A DNA stretch of 64,000 bases from Ochrobactrum teleogrylli (GTDB taxonomy: Bacteria; Pseudomonadota; Alphaproteobacteria; Rhizobiales; Rhizobiaceae). How positions within the stretch are numbered: the first letter of the stretch is position 1; each line of letters starts with the position of its first letter. The stretch lies in the NCBI RefSeq assembly GCF_006376685.1, contig NZ_VEWL01000001.1:685869-749868 (forward strand), in the 5' to 3' direction. Made by a program: the position numbers and the translations under genes. This document shows positions 46,167 to 53,022 of this stretch, piece by piece. Under the pieces are notes generated by a model, which ran no database searches, had not been told where the DNA came from, and saw only the letters and a program-made list of their open reading frames with translations.

Positions 46167-47447
46167 ATGACTGTCGCTCAAGCGGTTGTTCCGCAGCAAA
46201 ATTCCGCGCGCCGTGTTCTGGCCGCAAGCATGATCGGCACTACGATCGAATTCTTCGACTTTTACATTTATGCAACGGCAGCGGTGATTGTATTCCCGCA
46301 TCTGTTCTTCCCTGCTAGCGATGGTAATTCGGCACTGCTTCAATCGCTTGCCACATTTGCTATCGCGTTCTTTGCCCGCCCGATTGGTGGCGCGCTGTTC
46401 GGTCACTTCGGTGACAGGATCGGTCGCAAGGCAACGCTCGTGGCTGCGCTCATGACCATGGGCATTTCCACAGTCGCCATCGGCTTCCTGCCGACCTATG
46501 AATCCATCGGCGTCTGGGCCGCTCTCCTGCTGGCGCTGTGCCGTCTCGGCCAGGGTCTCGGTCTCGGCGGTGAATGGGGCGGCGCAGTGCTGCTCGCCAC
46601 CGAAAACGCGCCAGAAGGCAAGCGCACCTGGTACGGCATGTTCCCGCAGCTCGGCGCGCCGGTCGGTTTCATTCTGGCAACGGGCATTTTCCTGTTTCTG
46701 GCCGAAGTTCTCACCGAAGAACAGTTCTTCGCCTTTGGCTGGCGCGTTCCGTTCATCGCCAGTGCAATTCTCGTCGCGGTCGGCCTCTTCATCCGCCTGA
46801 AGATCGCTGAAACGCCGGAATTCCAGAAGGCCATCGACAAGGCCGAACGCGTTGAAGTGCCAGTTGCCACGCTGTTCAAGCAGCACAAGCTGAACCTGTT
46901 CCTCGGTACCATCGCCGCCGTTGCAACCTTCGTGCTTTTTTACCTCATGACCGTGTTTTCGCTCGGCTGGGGCACGCGTGCGCTGGGCTACAGCCGTGAA
47001 GAATTCCTCGTCCTGCAGATGATCGGCGTCGTGTTCTTCGGCCTGACCATTCCACTGTCGGCTATCCTGTCCGACCGCTACGGCATGCGCCCGGTGATGA
47101 TCGTCGTCACGATCCTGATTGGTCTGTACGGCCTGATCATGGCACCGCTTTTCATGGGCGGTACGGCTGGCGTTCTGGCCTTCCTCATCATCGGTTTCGG
47201 CCTGATGGGCATGACCTATGGTCCGATCGGCGCGGCGCTGGCCGAACCGTTCCCGACCTCGGTACGCTACACCGGCGCATCGCTGACCTTCAATCTGGCC
47301 GGCATTCTCGGCGCTTCGGTCGCGCCTTATATCGCGACGTGGCTCGCCACCCATTACAGTTTCGACTATGTCGGCTATTACATGGTGGTCGCAGCCTTGA
47401 TCTCGCTGGTCGGCTTTGCCTTCATCTCGTTCAATCGCGGCAAATAA
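46167..47447 (+). CDS. MFS transporter, metabolite:H+ symporter (MHS) family
   Basis: The 426-residue membrane protein has twelve predicted helices. 'ASMIGTTIEFFDFYIYATAAVIVFPHLFFP' is the classic N-terminus of MHS carriers (ProP, KgtP, ShiA). 'GHFGDRIGRKATLVAALMTMGISTVAIGFLPTYESIG' is motif A, and 'RLGQGLGLGGEWGGAVLLATENAPEGKRTWYGMFPQLGAPVGF' is also MHS-specific. It should import a small carboxylate, osmolyte or shikimate-like compound with protons; the substrate is not readable. A palindrome CGGTT-N6-AACCG is present about 50 bases upstream (46103-46118). Confidence 0.92.
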   Translation: MTVAQAVVPQQNSARRVLAASMIGTTIEFFDFYIYATAAVIVFPHLFFPASDGNSALLQSLATFAIAFFARPIGGALFGHFGDRIGRKATLVAALMTMGISTVAIGFLPTYESIGVWAALLLALCRLGQGLGLGGEWGGAVLLATENAPEGKRTWYGMFPQLGAPVGFILATGIFLFLAEVLTEEQFFAFGWRVPFIASAILVAVGLFIRLKIAETPEFQKAIDKAERVEVPVATLFKQHKLNLFLGTIAAVATFVLFYLMTVFSLGWGTRALGYSREEFLVLQMIGVVFFGLTIPLSAILSDRYGMRPVMIVVTILIGLYGLIMAPLFMGGTAGVLAFLIIGFGLMGMTYGPIGAALAEPFPTSVRYTGASLTFNLAGILGASVAPYIATWLATHYSFDYVGYYMVVAALISLVGFAFISFNRGK

Positions 47448-47470
47448 AGCCAAGCTTGAAAGCCAAACAA

Positions 47471-47507
47471 AAGCCCGCGTGGAGCAATCCACGCGGGCTT
47501 TTTCGTT
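47471..47507. terminator. Terminator between the MHS transporter and ahpD
   Basis: AAGCCCGCGTGGA and TCCACGCGGGCTT pair over 13 bp with a GCAA loop, followed by TTTCGTTT on the plus strand. The left side is A-rich, so it may serve the convergent ahpD as well. Confidence 0.88.
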
Positions 47508-47522
47508 TCCGTTGCCGAAAGC

Positions 47523-48050
47523 CTATTCGACGTCGGCAGCTTCGAGTGCAATCGCCACCGACTGGATGATCGCGGCAAAACGCGCTGCCGTCTGGATGAC
47601 TTCCGTCGTCACGTTAGCTTTGCGCAGCACATCTTCATGCGCGTCGATGCACATGCCGCAACCATTGATCGCCGAAACCGCGAGCGACCAGAGTTCGAAA
47701 TCGACCTTGTCCACGCCCGGATTGCCGATCACATTCATGCGCAGCTTGGCTGGCAATGTGCGGTAGTCCTTGTTCGAGGCCAGATGCACGAAGCGGTAAT
47801 AGACATTGTTCATGCCCATGATGGATGCAGCCGATTTTGCAGCCTGCACCACCGATGCGTCGACCTTGGCTGCGGCTTCGGCGGTTAGCGCCTTGCGCAC
47901 ATCCGCATTGCGCGAGGCAATGCCGCAAGCCACGAACAGACCGTATTTCTGCTGCGGACTCAGCGTTTCGTCGCTGGCCATGGACGACAGGTTGAGGCGG
48001 ACATCCTTGGCGAAATCCGGGATTTTTGACTTCAGGTCGTCAATCGACAT
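47523..48050 (-). CDS. ahpD: Alkyl hydroperoxide reductase AhpD (carboxymuconolactone decarboxylase family)
   Basis: The 175-residue disulfide reductase regenerates AhpC. The active-site CxxC is C131/C134 in '[17 protein letters not shown]', with H138 as in the mycobacterial AhpD proton relay. It follows ahpC, with a terminator hairpin between, and so should be made at a lower level than AhpC. The absence of an AhpF gene nearby fits AhpD as the reductant. Confidence 0.94.
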   Translation of the reverse strand: MSIDDLKSKIPDFAKDVRLNLSSMASDETLSPQQKYGLFVACGIASRNADVRKALTAEAAAKVDASVVQAAKSAASIMGMNNVYYRFVHLASNKDYRTLPAKLRMNVIGNPGVDKVDFELWSLAVSAINGCGMCIDAHEDVLRKANVTTEVIQTAARFAAIIQSVAIALEAADVE

Positions 48051-48083
48051 GGAACCCTCTTATTGCTTATTGCTGGATAAAAG

Positions 48084-48107
48084 AAAGGCGGGCCTGAACC
48101 CGCCTTT
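48084..48107 (-). terminator. Hairpin between ahpC and ahpD
   Basis: AAAGGCGGG - CCTGAA - CCCGCCTTT: a 9-bp stem, followed on the minus strand by CTTTTATCC. It is 21 bases after the ahpC stop and probably attenuates transcription into ahpD. Confidence 0.7.
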
Positions 48108-48128
48108 TGATTGGTCGTGCGCGACAGC

Positions 48129-48683
48129 TTAAGCTGCCTTCAACGTCTCGCCACCGACTTCGCGGTTGCAAGGGCACAGTTCGTCGGTCTGCAGAGCGTC
48201 GAGAACACGCAGCGTATCCTTCGGAGCGCGGCCAACATTGAGGTTGGTTGCGTAGACGTGCTGGATCGTGTTGTCTGGATCGACAACGAAGGTGTAGCGA
48301 TAGGCAACGCCATCCGGCGAACGAACGCCGAGACCGTCAACCAGCGAGCCATTGGTGTCGGCAAACGACCAGATCGGCAGCTTGTCGAGATCCTTGTGGT
48401 CGCGGCGCCATGCGAGCTTCACAAATTCATTGTCGGTAGAACCGCCGAGAACCACGGCGTCGCGGTCTTCAAAATCCGAAGCCAGACGAGCAAATTCTGC
48501 AATTTCAGTCGGGCAGACGAAGGTGAAATCCTTCGGGTAGAAGAAGATGACCTTCCACTTGCCTTCGAAGCTCGTTTCCGTCAGCTCTTCGAATGCCGAA
48601 ACACCGTTTTCTTCATGATGGTTGAAACCGGGCTTTACACCGGTGACCTTGAAAGAGGGGAGCTTATCGCCGATACCGAGCAT
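48129..48683 (-). CDS. ahpC: Peroxiredoxin AhpC (AhpE/AhpD-dependent type)
   Basis: The 184-residue peroxiredoxin has the peroxidatic cysteine C57 in 'FTFVCPTEIAEFARL'. Two C-terminal cysteines C170 and C172 in 'DELCPCNREVGG' match the AhpD-dependent class (as in Mycobacterium) rather than the AhpF-dependent class with a single resolving cysteine. It reduces organic peroxides and peroxynitrite. It is divergent from oxyR with a 153-base promoter region that contains a long palindrome. Confidence 0.95.
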   Translation of the reverse strand: MLGIGDKLPSFKVTGVKPGFNHHEENGVSAFEELTETSFEGKWKVIFFYPKDFTFVCPTEIAEFARLASDFEDRDAVVLGGSTDNEFVKLAWRRDHKDLDKLPIWSFADTNGSLVDGLGVRSPDGVAYRYTFVVDPDNTIQHVYATNLNVGRAPKDTLRVLDALQTDELCPCNREVGGETLKAA

Positions 48684-48715
48684 CTTAAAACCTGCCTGTA
48701 AATTCTATAGTTATT

Positions 48716-48745
48716 CAGAAAATTCAGAATTTTCTGAATTTTCTG
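48716..48745. promoter_or_regulatory. Perfect palindrome plus repeat in the ahpC promoter region
   Basis: CAGAAAATTC, one base (A), GAATTTTCTG: a 10-1-10 perfect inverted repeat at 48716-48736. It is followed by AATTTTCTG again (48737-48745), which makes a direct repeat of the right arm. It is 33-62 bases upstream of the ahpC start and may lie in the 5' leader or at the promoter. Confidence 0.55.
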
Positions 48746-48807
48746 CTTGCGAGTCATCTATAGTCGGCCTACCCCTATCGGTCAAAGCGATTAAAGCGAT
48801 TGTTCAT

Positions 48808-48822
48808 ATCGATTATAACGAT
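48808..48822. promoter_or_regulatory. LysR-type T-N11-A site next to the oxyR start
   Basis: ATCG-ATTATAA-CGAT is a 4-7-4 inverted repeat with the T-N11-A spacing of LysR-family sites, 15 bases before the oxyR ATG. ATAG/CTAT-like elements at 48760-48779 may be further OxyR contact sites. Autoregulation and control of the divergent ahpC are likely. Confidence 0.5.
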
Positions 48823-48836
48823 AAGCCCTTCATTTC

Positions 48837-49745
48837 ATGCTCAATATCAGCGTTCGCCAGCTCCACTATTTTCTATCGCTTGTACAGGCAGGTTCGTTTT
48901 CGCGCGCCGCTGAAGCCGTGGGCGTTACCCAGTCCACATTAAGCGCTGCCATTCAGGCGTTGGAAGCGGAACTGGGCGTTACATTGATCGACCGGACGGG
49001 CCGGCGCATGCAACTCTTGCCCGCTGGCGAGGATTTTCTGGCCCGCGCCCGTGATATCGTTGCGCGGATCGAAGAACTGCCCGAACATGCCCGGCAGGCC
49101 GAACGACCGTTGACCACGCGCCTGCGGCTTGGCGTCATTCCGTCCATCGCGCCGTTTTTCCTGCCGAAAGTCCTGCCCGCGACGGCCAAGGCGTTTCCCG
49201 AGTTGCAACTGACCGTGCGTGAAGGGCTGACCCGCAGCCTGCTGGAAAGCCTGCGCTCCGGCACGCTGGACGTCGCGCTTGTGGCCCACCCCTATGACCT
49301 CGATGAGTTCGAAATGGTGGAAATCGGGCATGATCCGTTTTTCCTGGCCGTGCGCCGCGATCATGCGCTTGCCAATCGGGATCGCGTCGATGCCGACGAT
49401 CTGCTGGATGAGCCTTTCCTGCTGCTCGAAAGCGGCCATTGCCTGCGCGAACATGTGATGGCGGCCATCGGCTCCAAGCCTGCCCAAACCGGCGGCGATG
49501 TGCACGCCACCAGCATCATGACGCTGGTTCAGCTCGTGCAGTTTGGCATGGGCGTCACGCTGCTGCCGGAGCTGGCGGTCAAGGCCAATGTAGCGCGCGG
49601 CACCGATCTCAGCATCGTGCCCTATGAGGGGAAGAACAATTTCCGTTCGCTGGTGCTGGCGTGGCGGGCGAATGCGGCGCGGCGCAACGAGTTCCAGCTG
49701 TTCGCCAGCCATCTGCGCGACAACTGTATGAGCGACGCAGCCTGA
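48837..49745 (+). CDS. oxyR: OxyR-like LysR-family peroxide regulator
   Basis: The 302-residue protein has an N-terminal LysR helix-turn-helix ('SVRQLHYFLSLVQAGSFSRAAEAVGVTQSTLSAAIQALEAELG') and an effector domain with the OxyR signature 'FLLLESGHCLREHVM'. C202 aligns with the E. coli peroxide-sensing C199. The position of the resolving C208 is Ile211, and the only other cysteine is C297 near the C-terminus. It is divergent from ahpC, the usual OxyR location. The call as OxyR rests on the GHCLR motif and context; sensing chemistry may differ. Confidence 0.85.
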   Translation: MLNISVRQLHYFLSLVQAGSFSRAAEAVGVTQSTLSAAIQALEAELGVTLIDRTGRRMQLLPAGEDFLARARDIVARIEELPEHARQAERPLTTRLRLGVIPSIAPFFLPKVLPATAKAFPELQLTVREGLTRSLLESLRSGTLDVALVAHPYDLDEFEMVEIGHDPFFLAVRRDHALANRDRVDADDLLDEPFLLLESGHCLREHVMAAIGSKPAQTGGDVHATSIMTLVQLVQFGMGVTLLPELAVKANVARGTDLSIVPYEGKNNFRSLVLAWRANAARRNEFQLFASHLRDNCMSDAA

Positions 49746-49751
49746 CCTGAA

Positions 49752-50828
49752 CTACAGAACGCCCCAGGCGCGAAAGCGGCCTCGCCCGGTCATTTCGCGC
49801 AGATTGAGTTCGCCGATCAGCTTCAACGCACCTTGCTGCGTGACCTGTAATTCCTTCTCGATCATCTGGCTGGAAACCAGCGGATTGCTCAGGATCAGTT
49901 CCATCAATTGCGGCAAACGCGAATTGGATCGGCGCCCCTTCAGCTTGCGCTGCATCTGTTCGCGCGCCAGCATCAGGCGGTCATGCTCCTTCATGCCCGC
50001 TTCCGAAGCCTCTTCGATTGCCGCCAGAAAAACCTTGAGCCGCATAAGCCGGTTCGGCGAACGGCGTTCATTGGGCTTTTTCGTCTGCAAACCGATACTG
50101 ATCGCTGGCAGATGATTGGCGGCGATGCCCGACTGGTTCAGGAAAGACGCCGTCAGCAGTCGGCCAATCCAGGACGAGCGCTGCACCACCTGCATGGAAA
50201 ACCAGGCGTCATGCATGATTGCGGCACGCAAGAGCGGCGGCAAATGCCGGGTTGAATCGAAAATTTCGCGCCATTCCTGCAGACGCTCGGCCTCGTCCCA
50301 GTCGTCTTCATAGATCAGCGTATCGCGTGGCAAAGGTTTCGGCTTGCGGGGTTCGCTGGTCACGCCTTTTAACAGGGCATCCGTTCGTGCCAGAAGCGCG
50401 TCGATATCATCAAGCAGCGGATCGCTGTCGTCATCGTCGGACAGGGCGGACGGCTCTGGCTCGGGTGCTTCAGCAACATCAGGATTAAGCCCCAGGAGCT
50501 GCCGCATGCCAGCAGGACTCAACGCCCAGCCCGCCGCACGGCCCGCAATCTGGCGGCGCATACGTAGCACCGCATGAGCGACCGTGAGGGCATGGCTTGG
50601 CGTGCGGCTGTCCATCAGCGCATCATGGAGCACCAGGTCTTCCAGATGCACCAGTTCGCCTTCCAGCCACATGGAGGAGACGGCGTCCTGCATATGCATG
50701 CGCCGTTTCAATCCATCACAGATGGGCGAACGCGCCAGCCGCTCGTCCAGTCGTGTCAGCGCGGCGGTCGCGCTGGTCACGGCAAGGAAAAGTTCCTCAA
50801 GCGGCAGGTCATCGATTTTGTAAGCCAT
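49752..50828 (-). CDS. RHE_PE00001 / DUF1612-type protein with C-terminal HTH domain
   Basis: The 358-residue soluble protein has an N-terminal helical region with 'MQDAVSSMWLEGELVHLEDLVLHDALMDSRTPSHAL'. An acidic low-complexity linker (about 115-150, DDDDSDPLLDD) follows, then a central DUF1612-like part ('HLPPLLRAAIMHDAWFSMQVVQRSSWIGRLLTASFL'). The C-terminal winged helix reads 'RLPQLMELILSNPLVSSQMIEKELQVTQQGALKLIGEL'. I recognise the layout from rhizobial genes often found on plasmids near repABC; Fic-type folds have a similar arrangement. Function is unknown. It ends 7 bases from the convergent oxyR stop. Confidence 0.7.
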   Translation of the reverse strand: MAYKIDDLPLEELFLAVTSATAALTRLDERLARSPICDGLKRRMHMQDAVSSMWLEGELVHLEDLVLHDALMDSRTPSHALTVAHAVLRMRRQIAGRAAGWALSPAGMRQLLGLNPDVAEAPEPEPSALSDDDDSDPLLDDIDALLARTDALLKGVTSEPRKPKPLPRDTLIYEDDWDEAERLQEWREIFDSTRHLPPLLRAAIMHDAWFSMQVVQRSSWIGRLLTASFLNQSGIAANHLPAISIGLQTKKPNERRSPNRLMRLKVFLAAIEEASEAGMKEHDRLMLAREQMQRKLKGRRSNSRLPQLMELILSNPLVSSQMIEKELQVTQQGALKLIGELNLREMTGRGRFRAWGVL

Positions 50829-50877
50829 ATCCGCATATCGCAGCCTCGCGGCGGGAAAGGCAAACGGAAATCAATGC

Positions 50878-51882
50878 CTAAGCCAGAACGTCCGCAACTT
50901 TCACACGGCGTCCCTCTTTGACCGAGCGCAAAGCCGCTTCGGCCAATGCCAAGGCCTGCAAGCCATCCTCGGCGGAAGGCGACGGCGCTTTGCCGCTATC
51001 CAGCGCATCGATGAACGACGCAATTTCCGCCGCATAAGCTTGCGTATAACGCGTCATGAAGAAATCATGCAGCGGCGGGCGGGTGTAACCATCCTTCGAA
51101 GCTATTTCTATCGATACCGGACGCTGGTTTTCCGCCGATACAGCGCCCAGCGAACCATGCACTTCAATGCGCTGATCGTAGCCATAGGAGGCGCGGCGCG
51201 AATTGGAGATAACGCACTGACGACCGGAAGCCGTGGTGAGGATGACGCTGGCGCTATCAAAATCGCCAAGCTCGCCAATCTTCGGGTCCACAAGCACCGA
51301 GGCCGAGGCCGAAACACTGTCGATTTCCTCGCCGAGAAGAAAACGCGCCATGTCAAAATCATGGATCGTCATGTCGCGGAAGATCCCGCCCGAAACCTTG
51401 ATATATTCGGCTGGCGGCGCGCCGGGGTCGCGGCTGGTGATCGTCACCATTTCGACCTCGCCGATCTGGCCATCGTCAATCGCCTTGCGCACGGCTGTAA
51501 AATGCGGATCGAAACGGCGGTTGAAACCGAGCATCACTTTCGCTCCGGTCTCCTTGATGACTTTCAGGCAAGCGCGCACCCGCGCAATGTCGAGATCAAT
51601 CGGCTTTTCGCAGAACACCGCCTTGCCTGCCCGCGCAAAGCGCTCGATCAGATCGGCATGGGTGTTGGTCGGCGTGCAGATCAGCACCGCATCCACATCA
51701 TCGGACTTTTCGATCTCATCGATTGTGCGGACCTCAGCACCGGCAGCGTCGGCAATCGCGTGCGCCGCCGCCTCATTGGCGTCGGCGACTGCGACCAGTC
51801 TGGCGCGCCTGTCGGACGCTATCGCGCCCGCGTGAACCTTGCCGATGCGACCTGCGCCAAGTAGTGCCAGACGTGTCACCAT
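50878..51882 (-). CDS. iolG: myo-Inositol 2-dehydrogenase IolG (Gfo/Idh/MocA family)
   Basis: The 334-residue NAD-dependent enzyme oxidises myo-inositol to scyllo-inosose. The Rossmann site is 'LALLGAGRIGKVHAGAIASD'. Catalytic K93 lies in 'FCEKPIDLD', and D170 and H174 in 'GIFRDMTIHDFDMARF', matching the K/D/H set of IolG. ATG 51882 is preferred over an upstream frame extension to 51945. It is divergent from iolR and the rest of the iol operon, so both sides can share IolR control. Confidence 0.9.
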   Translation of the reverse strand: MVTRLALLGAGRIGKVHAGAIASDRRARLVAVADANEAAAHAIADAAGAEVRTIDEIEKSDDVDAVLICTPTNTHADLIERFARAGKAVFCEKPIDLDIARVRACLKVIKETGAKVMLGFNRRFDPHFTAVRKAIDDGQIGEVEMVTITSRDPGAPPAEYIKVSGGIFRDMTIHDFDMARFLLGEEIDSVSASASVLVDPKIGELGDFDSASVILTTASGRQCVISNSRRASYGYDQRIEVHGSLGAVSAENQRPVSIEIASKDGYTRPPLHDFFMTRYTQAYAAEIASFIDALDSGKAPSPSAEDGLQALALAEAALRSVKEGRRVKVADVLA

Positions 51883-52001
51883 TGCCTTATCCCTCCCAGG
51901 AAACCGCCGCTGTGAAACGGTTACAAAACTGATTGATATTCCCATTCATGCGTTTACCGCTTAATTGTCCCGTTTATTGGAGATCGCGCGAAAGGCATAT
52001 T

Positions 52002-52028
52002 GGAATATTTATTCTATTTTGCTAGAAT
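52002..52028. promoter_or_regulatory. Putative IolR operator between iolG and iolR
   Basis: GGAA-TATTTA-TTCT (52002-52015) fits the rhizobial IolR pattern GGAA-N6-TTCC with one mismatch. It overlaps a perfect 6-6-6 inverted repeat ATTCTA-TTTTGC-TAGAAT (52011-52028). It is 44-70 bases before the iolR start. Confidence 0.6.
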
Positions 52029-52071
52029 GTGGCATAAAGATTGTCAAGACACCGTTTTTGGAAAGTCCGCA

Positions 52072-52902
52072 ATGGATACAGTTTCCGCTTCATCCCCAGC
52101 CCCAACCACCGTCAAGGAATTTGAAGCGCGTCTGCTGGAAGTTTCCGACCGCCTGCCGAAGCGCCTGAAACAATGCGCGGATTTTGTCGCGGCCAATCAG
52201 GACCGCATCGCGGTTTCCACAGTCGCAGAAATGGCCGATGGCGCAGGCGTGCAAAGCTCGGCCTTCATGCGGTTTTGCCAATTGCTGGGCTTTTCCGGCT
52301 TTTCGGAAATGCAGAAGCTTTTCCGAGAATCCTATGCTGGCGGCTGGCCGGATTATTCGACCCGTCTGGAACATCTGCGCGAGACGGCAGCCAACAGCGC
52401 GCCTGCCTTGCTGGCCGAATTTGCCGAAGCGGGGCGTACGTCGCTTGAAGGCCTGCTCAAGACTATAGAACCGGAAGCGCTGGAAAGAGCCGTCGAGATT
52501 CTCGCCCGCGCCGAGACAATCCACCTCGTTGGCATTCGCCGCGCGTTTCCTGTGGCAAGCTATCTCGCTTATGCGCTGGAAAAGATGCAGGTTCCGGCCA
52601 TGCTGCACAGCGCCGTCGGCAAGCTGGAAAACATGCACGCCATCCGCAAAGGCGATGTGCTTTTGGCAATCACCTTTTCGCCCTACTCCGCTGAAACCGT
52701 CGAGATGGCGGAATCCGCTGCCGCGCGCGGCGTCAATGTCGTCGGCATCACGGACACCATCGTCAGCCCGCTGAGCAAGCTTGCGCAACAAACCTTGCTG
52801 GTCTCCGAAGTGGATTTCGGCGCTTTCCGATCGCTTTCCGCCACACTCTGCCTCGCTATCGCGCTTGCAGTTGCCGTCGGCACCGCCCGCCAGTCGGTTT
52901 GA
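52072..52902 (+). CDS. iolR: RpiR/MurR-family transcriptional regulator, probably IolR
   Basis: The 276-residue protein has an N-terminal RpiR helix-turn-helix ('ANQDRIAVSTVAEMADGAGVQSSAFMRFCQLLGFSGFSEMQKLFRES') and a C-terminal SIS sugar-phosphate-binding domain ('AETIHLVGIRRAFPVASYLAYALEKM', 'KGDVLLAITFSPYSAETVEMAESAAARGVNVVGITD'). Its place at the head of the iol genes and the flanking GGAA/TTCC-type repeats support a role as inositol repressor. ATG 52072 gives a compact start; upstream frame is leader. Confidence 0.88.
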   Translation: MDTVSASSPAPTTVKEFEARLLEVSDRLPKRLKQCADFVAANQDRIAVSTVAEMADGAGVQSSAFMRFCQLLGFSGFSEMQKLFRESYAGGWPDYSTRLEHLRETAANSAPALLAEFAEAGRTSLEGLLKTIEPEALERAVEILARAETIHLVGIRRAFPVASYLAYALEKMQVPAMLHSAVGKLENMHAIRKGDVLLAITFSPYSAETVEMAESAAARGVNVVGITDTIVSPLSKLAQQTLLVSEVDFGAFRSLSATLCLAIALAVAVGTARQSV

Positions 52903-52956
52903 TTCCATTTTTCAGTTGAAATGGAATAATAAATCCATTTTAATCTGAAATGGAAT
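52902..52956. promoter_or_regulatory. Tandem inverted repeats upstream of iolC (putative IolR operators)
   Basis: ATTCCATTT-N8-AAATGGAAT (52902-52927) is a perfect repeat. AATCCATTT-N7-AAATGGAAT (52932-52956) repeats it with one mismatch. The junction contains GGAA-TAATAA-ATCC. The first repeat begins at the iolR stop codon, so a separate iolC promoter within this 120-base gap is likely. Confidence 0.65.
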
Positions 52957-53022
52957 AACTGCTATGCGCACAGAATCGCATTGCGGTCATCATAAGAGGT
53001 GCCGAGGGAGGAAGCGCATTTC

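Noticed and set aside
48757-48800. ATAG/CTAT elements as a canonical OxyR ATAG-N7-CTAT tetrad
   Set aside because: Spacing does not fit the tetrad; only the T-N11-A site nearer to oxyR was kept.
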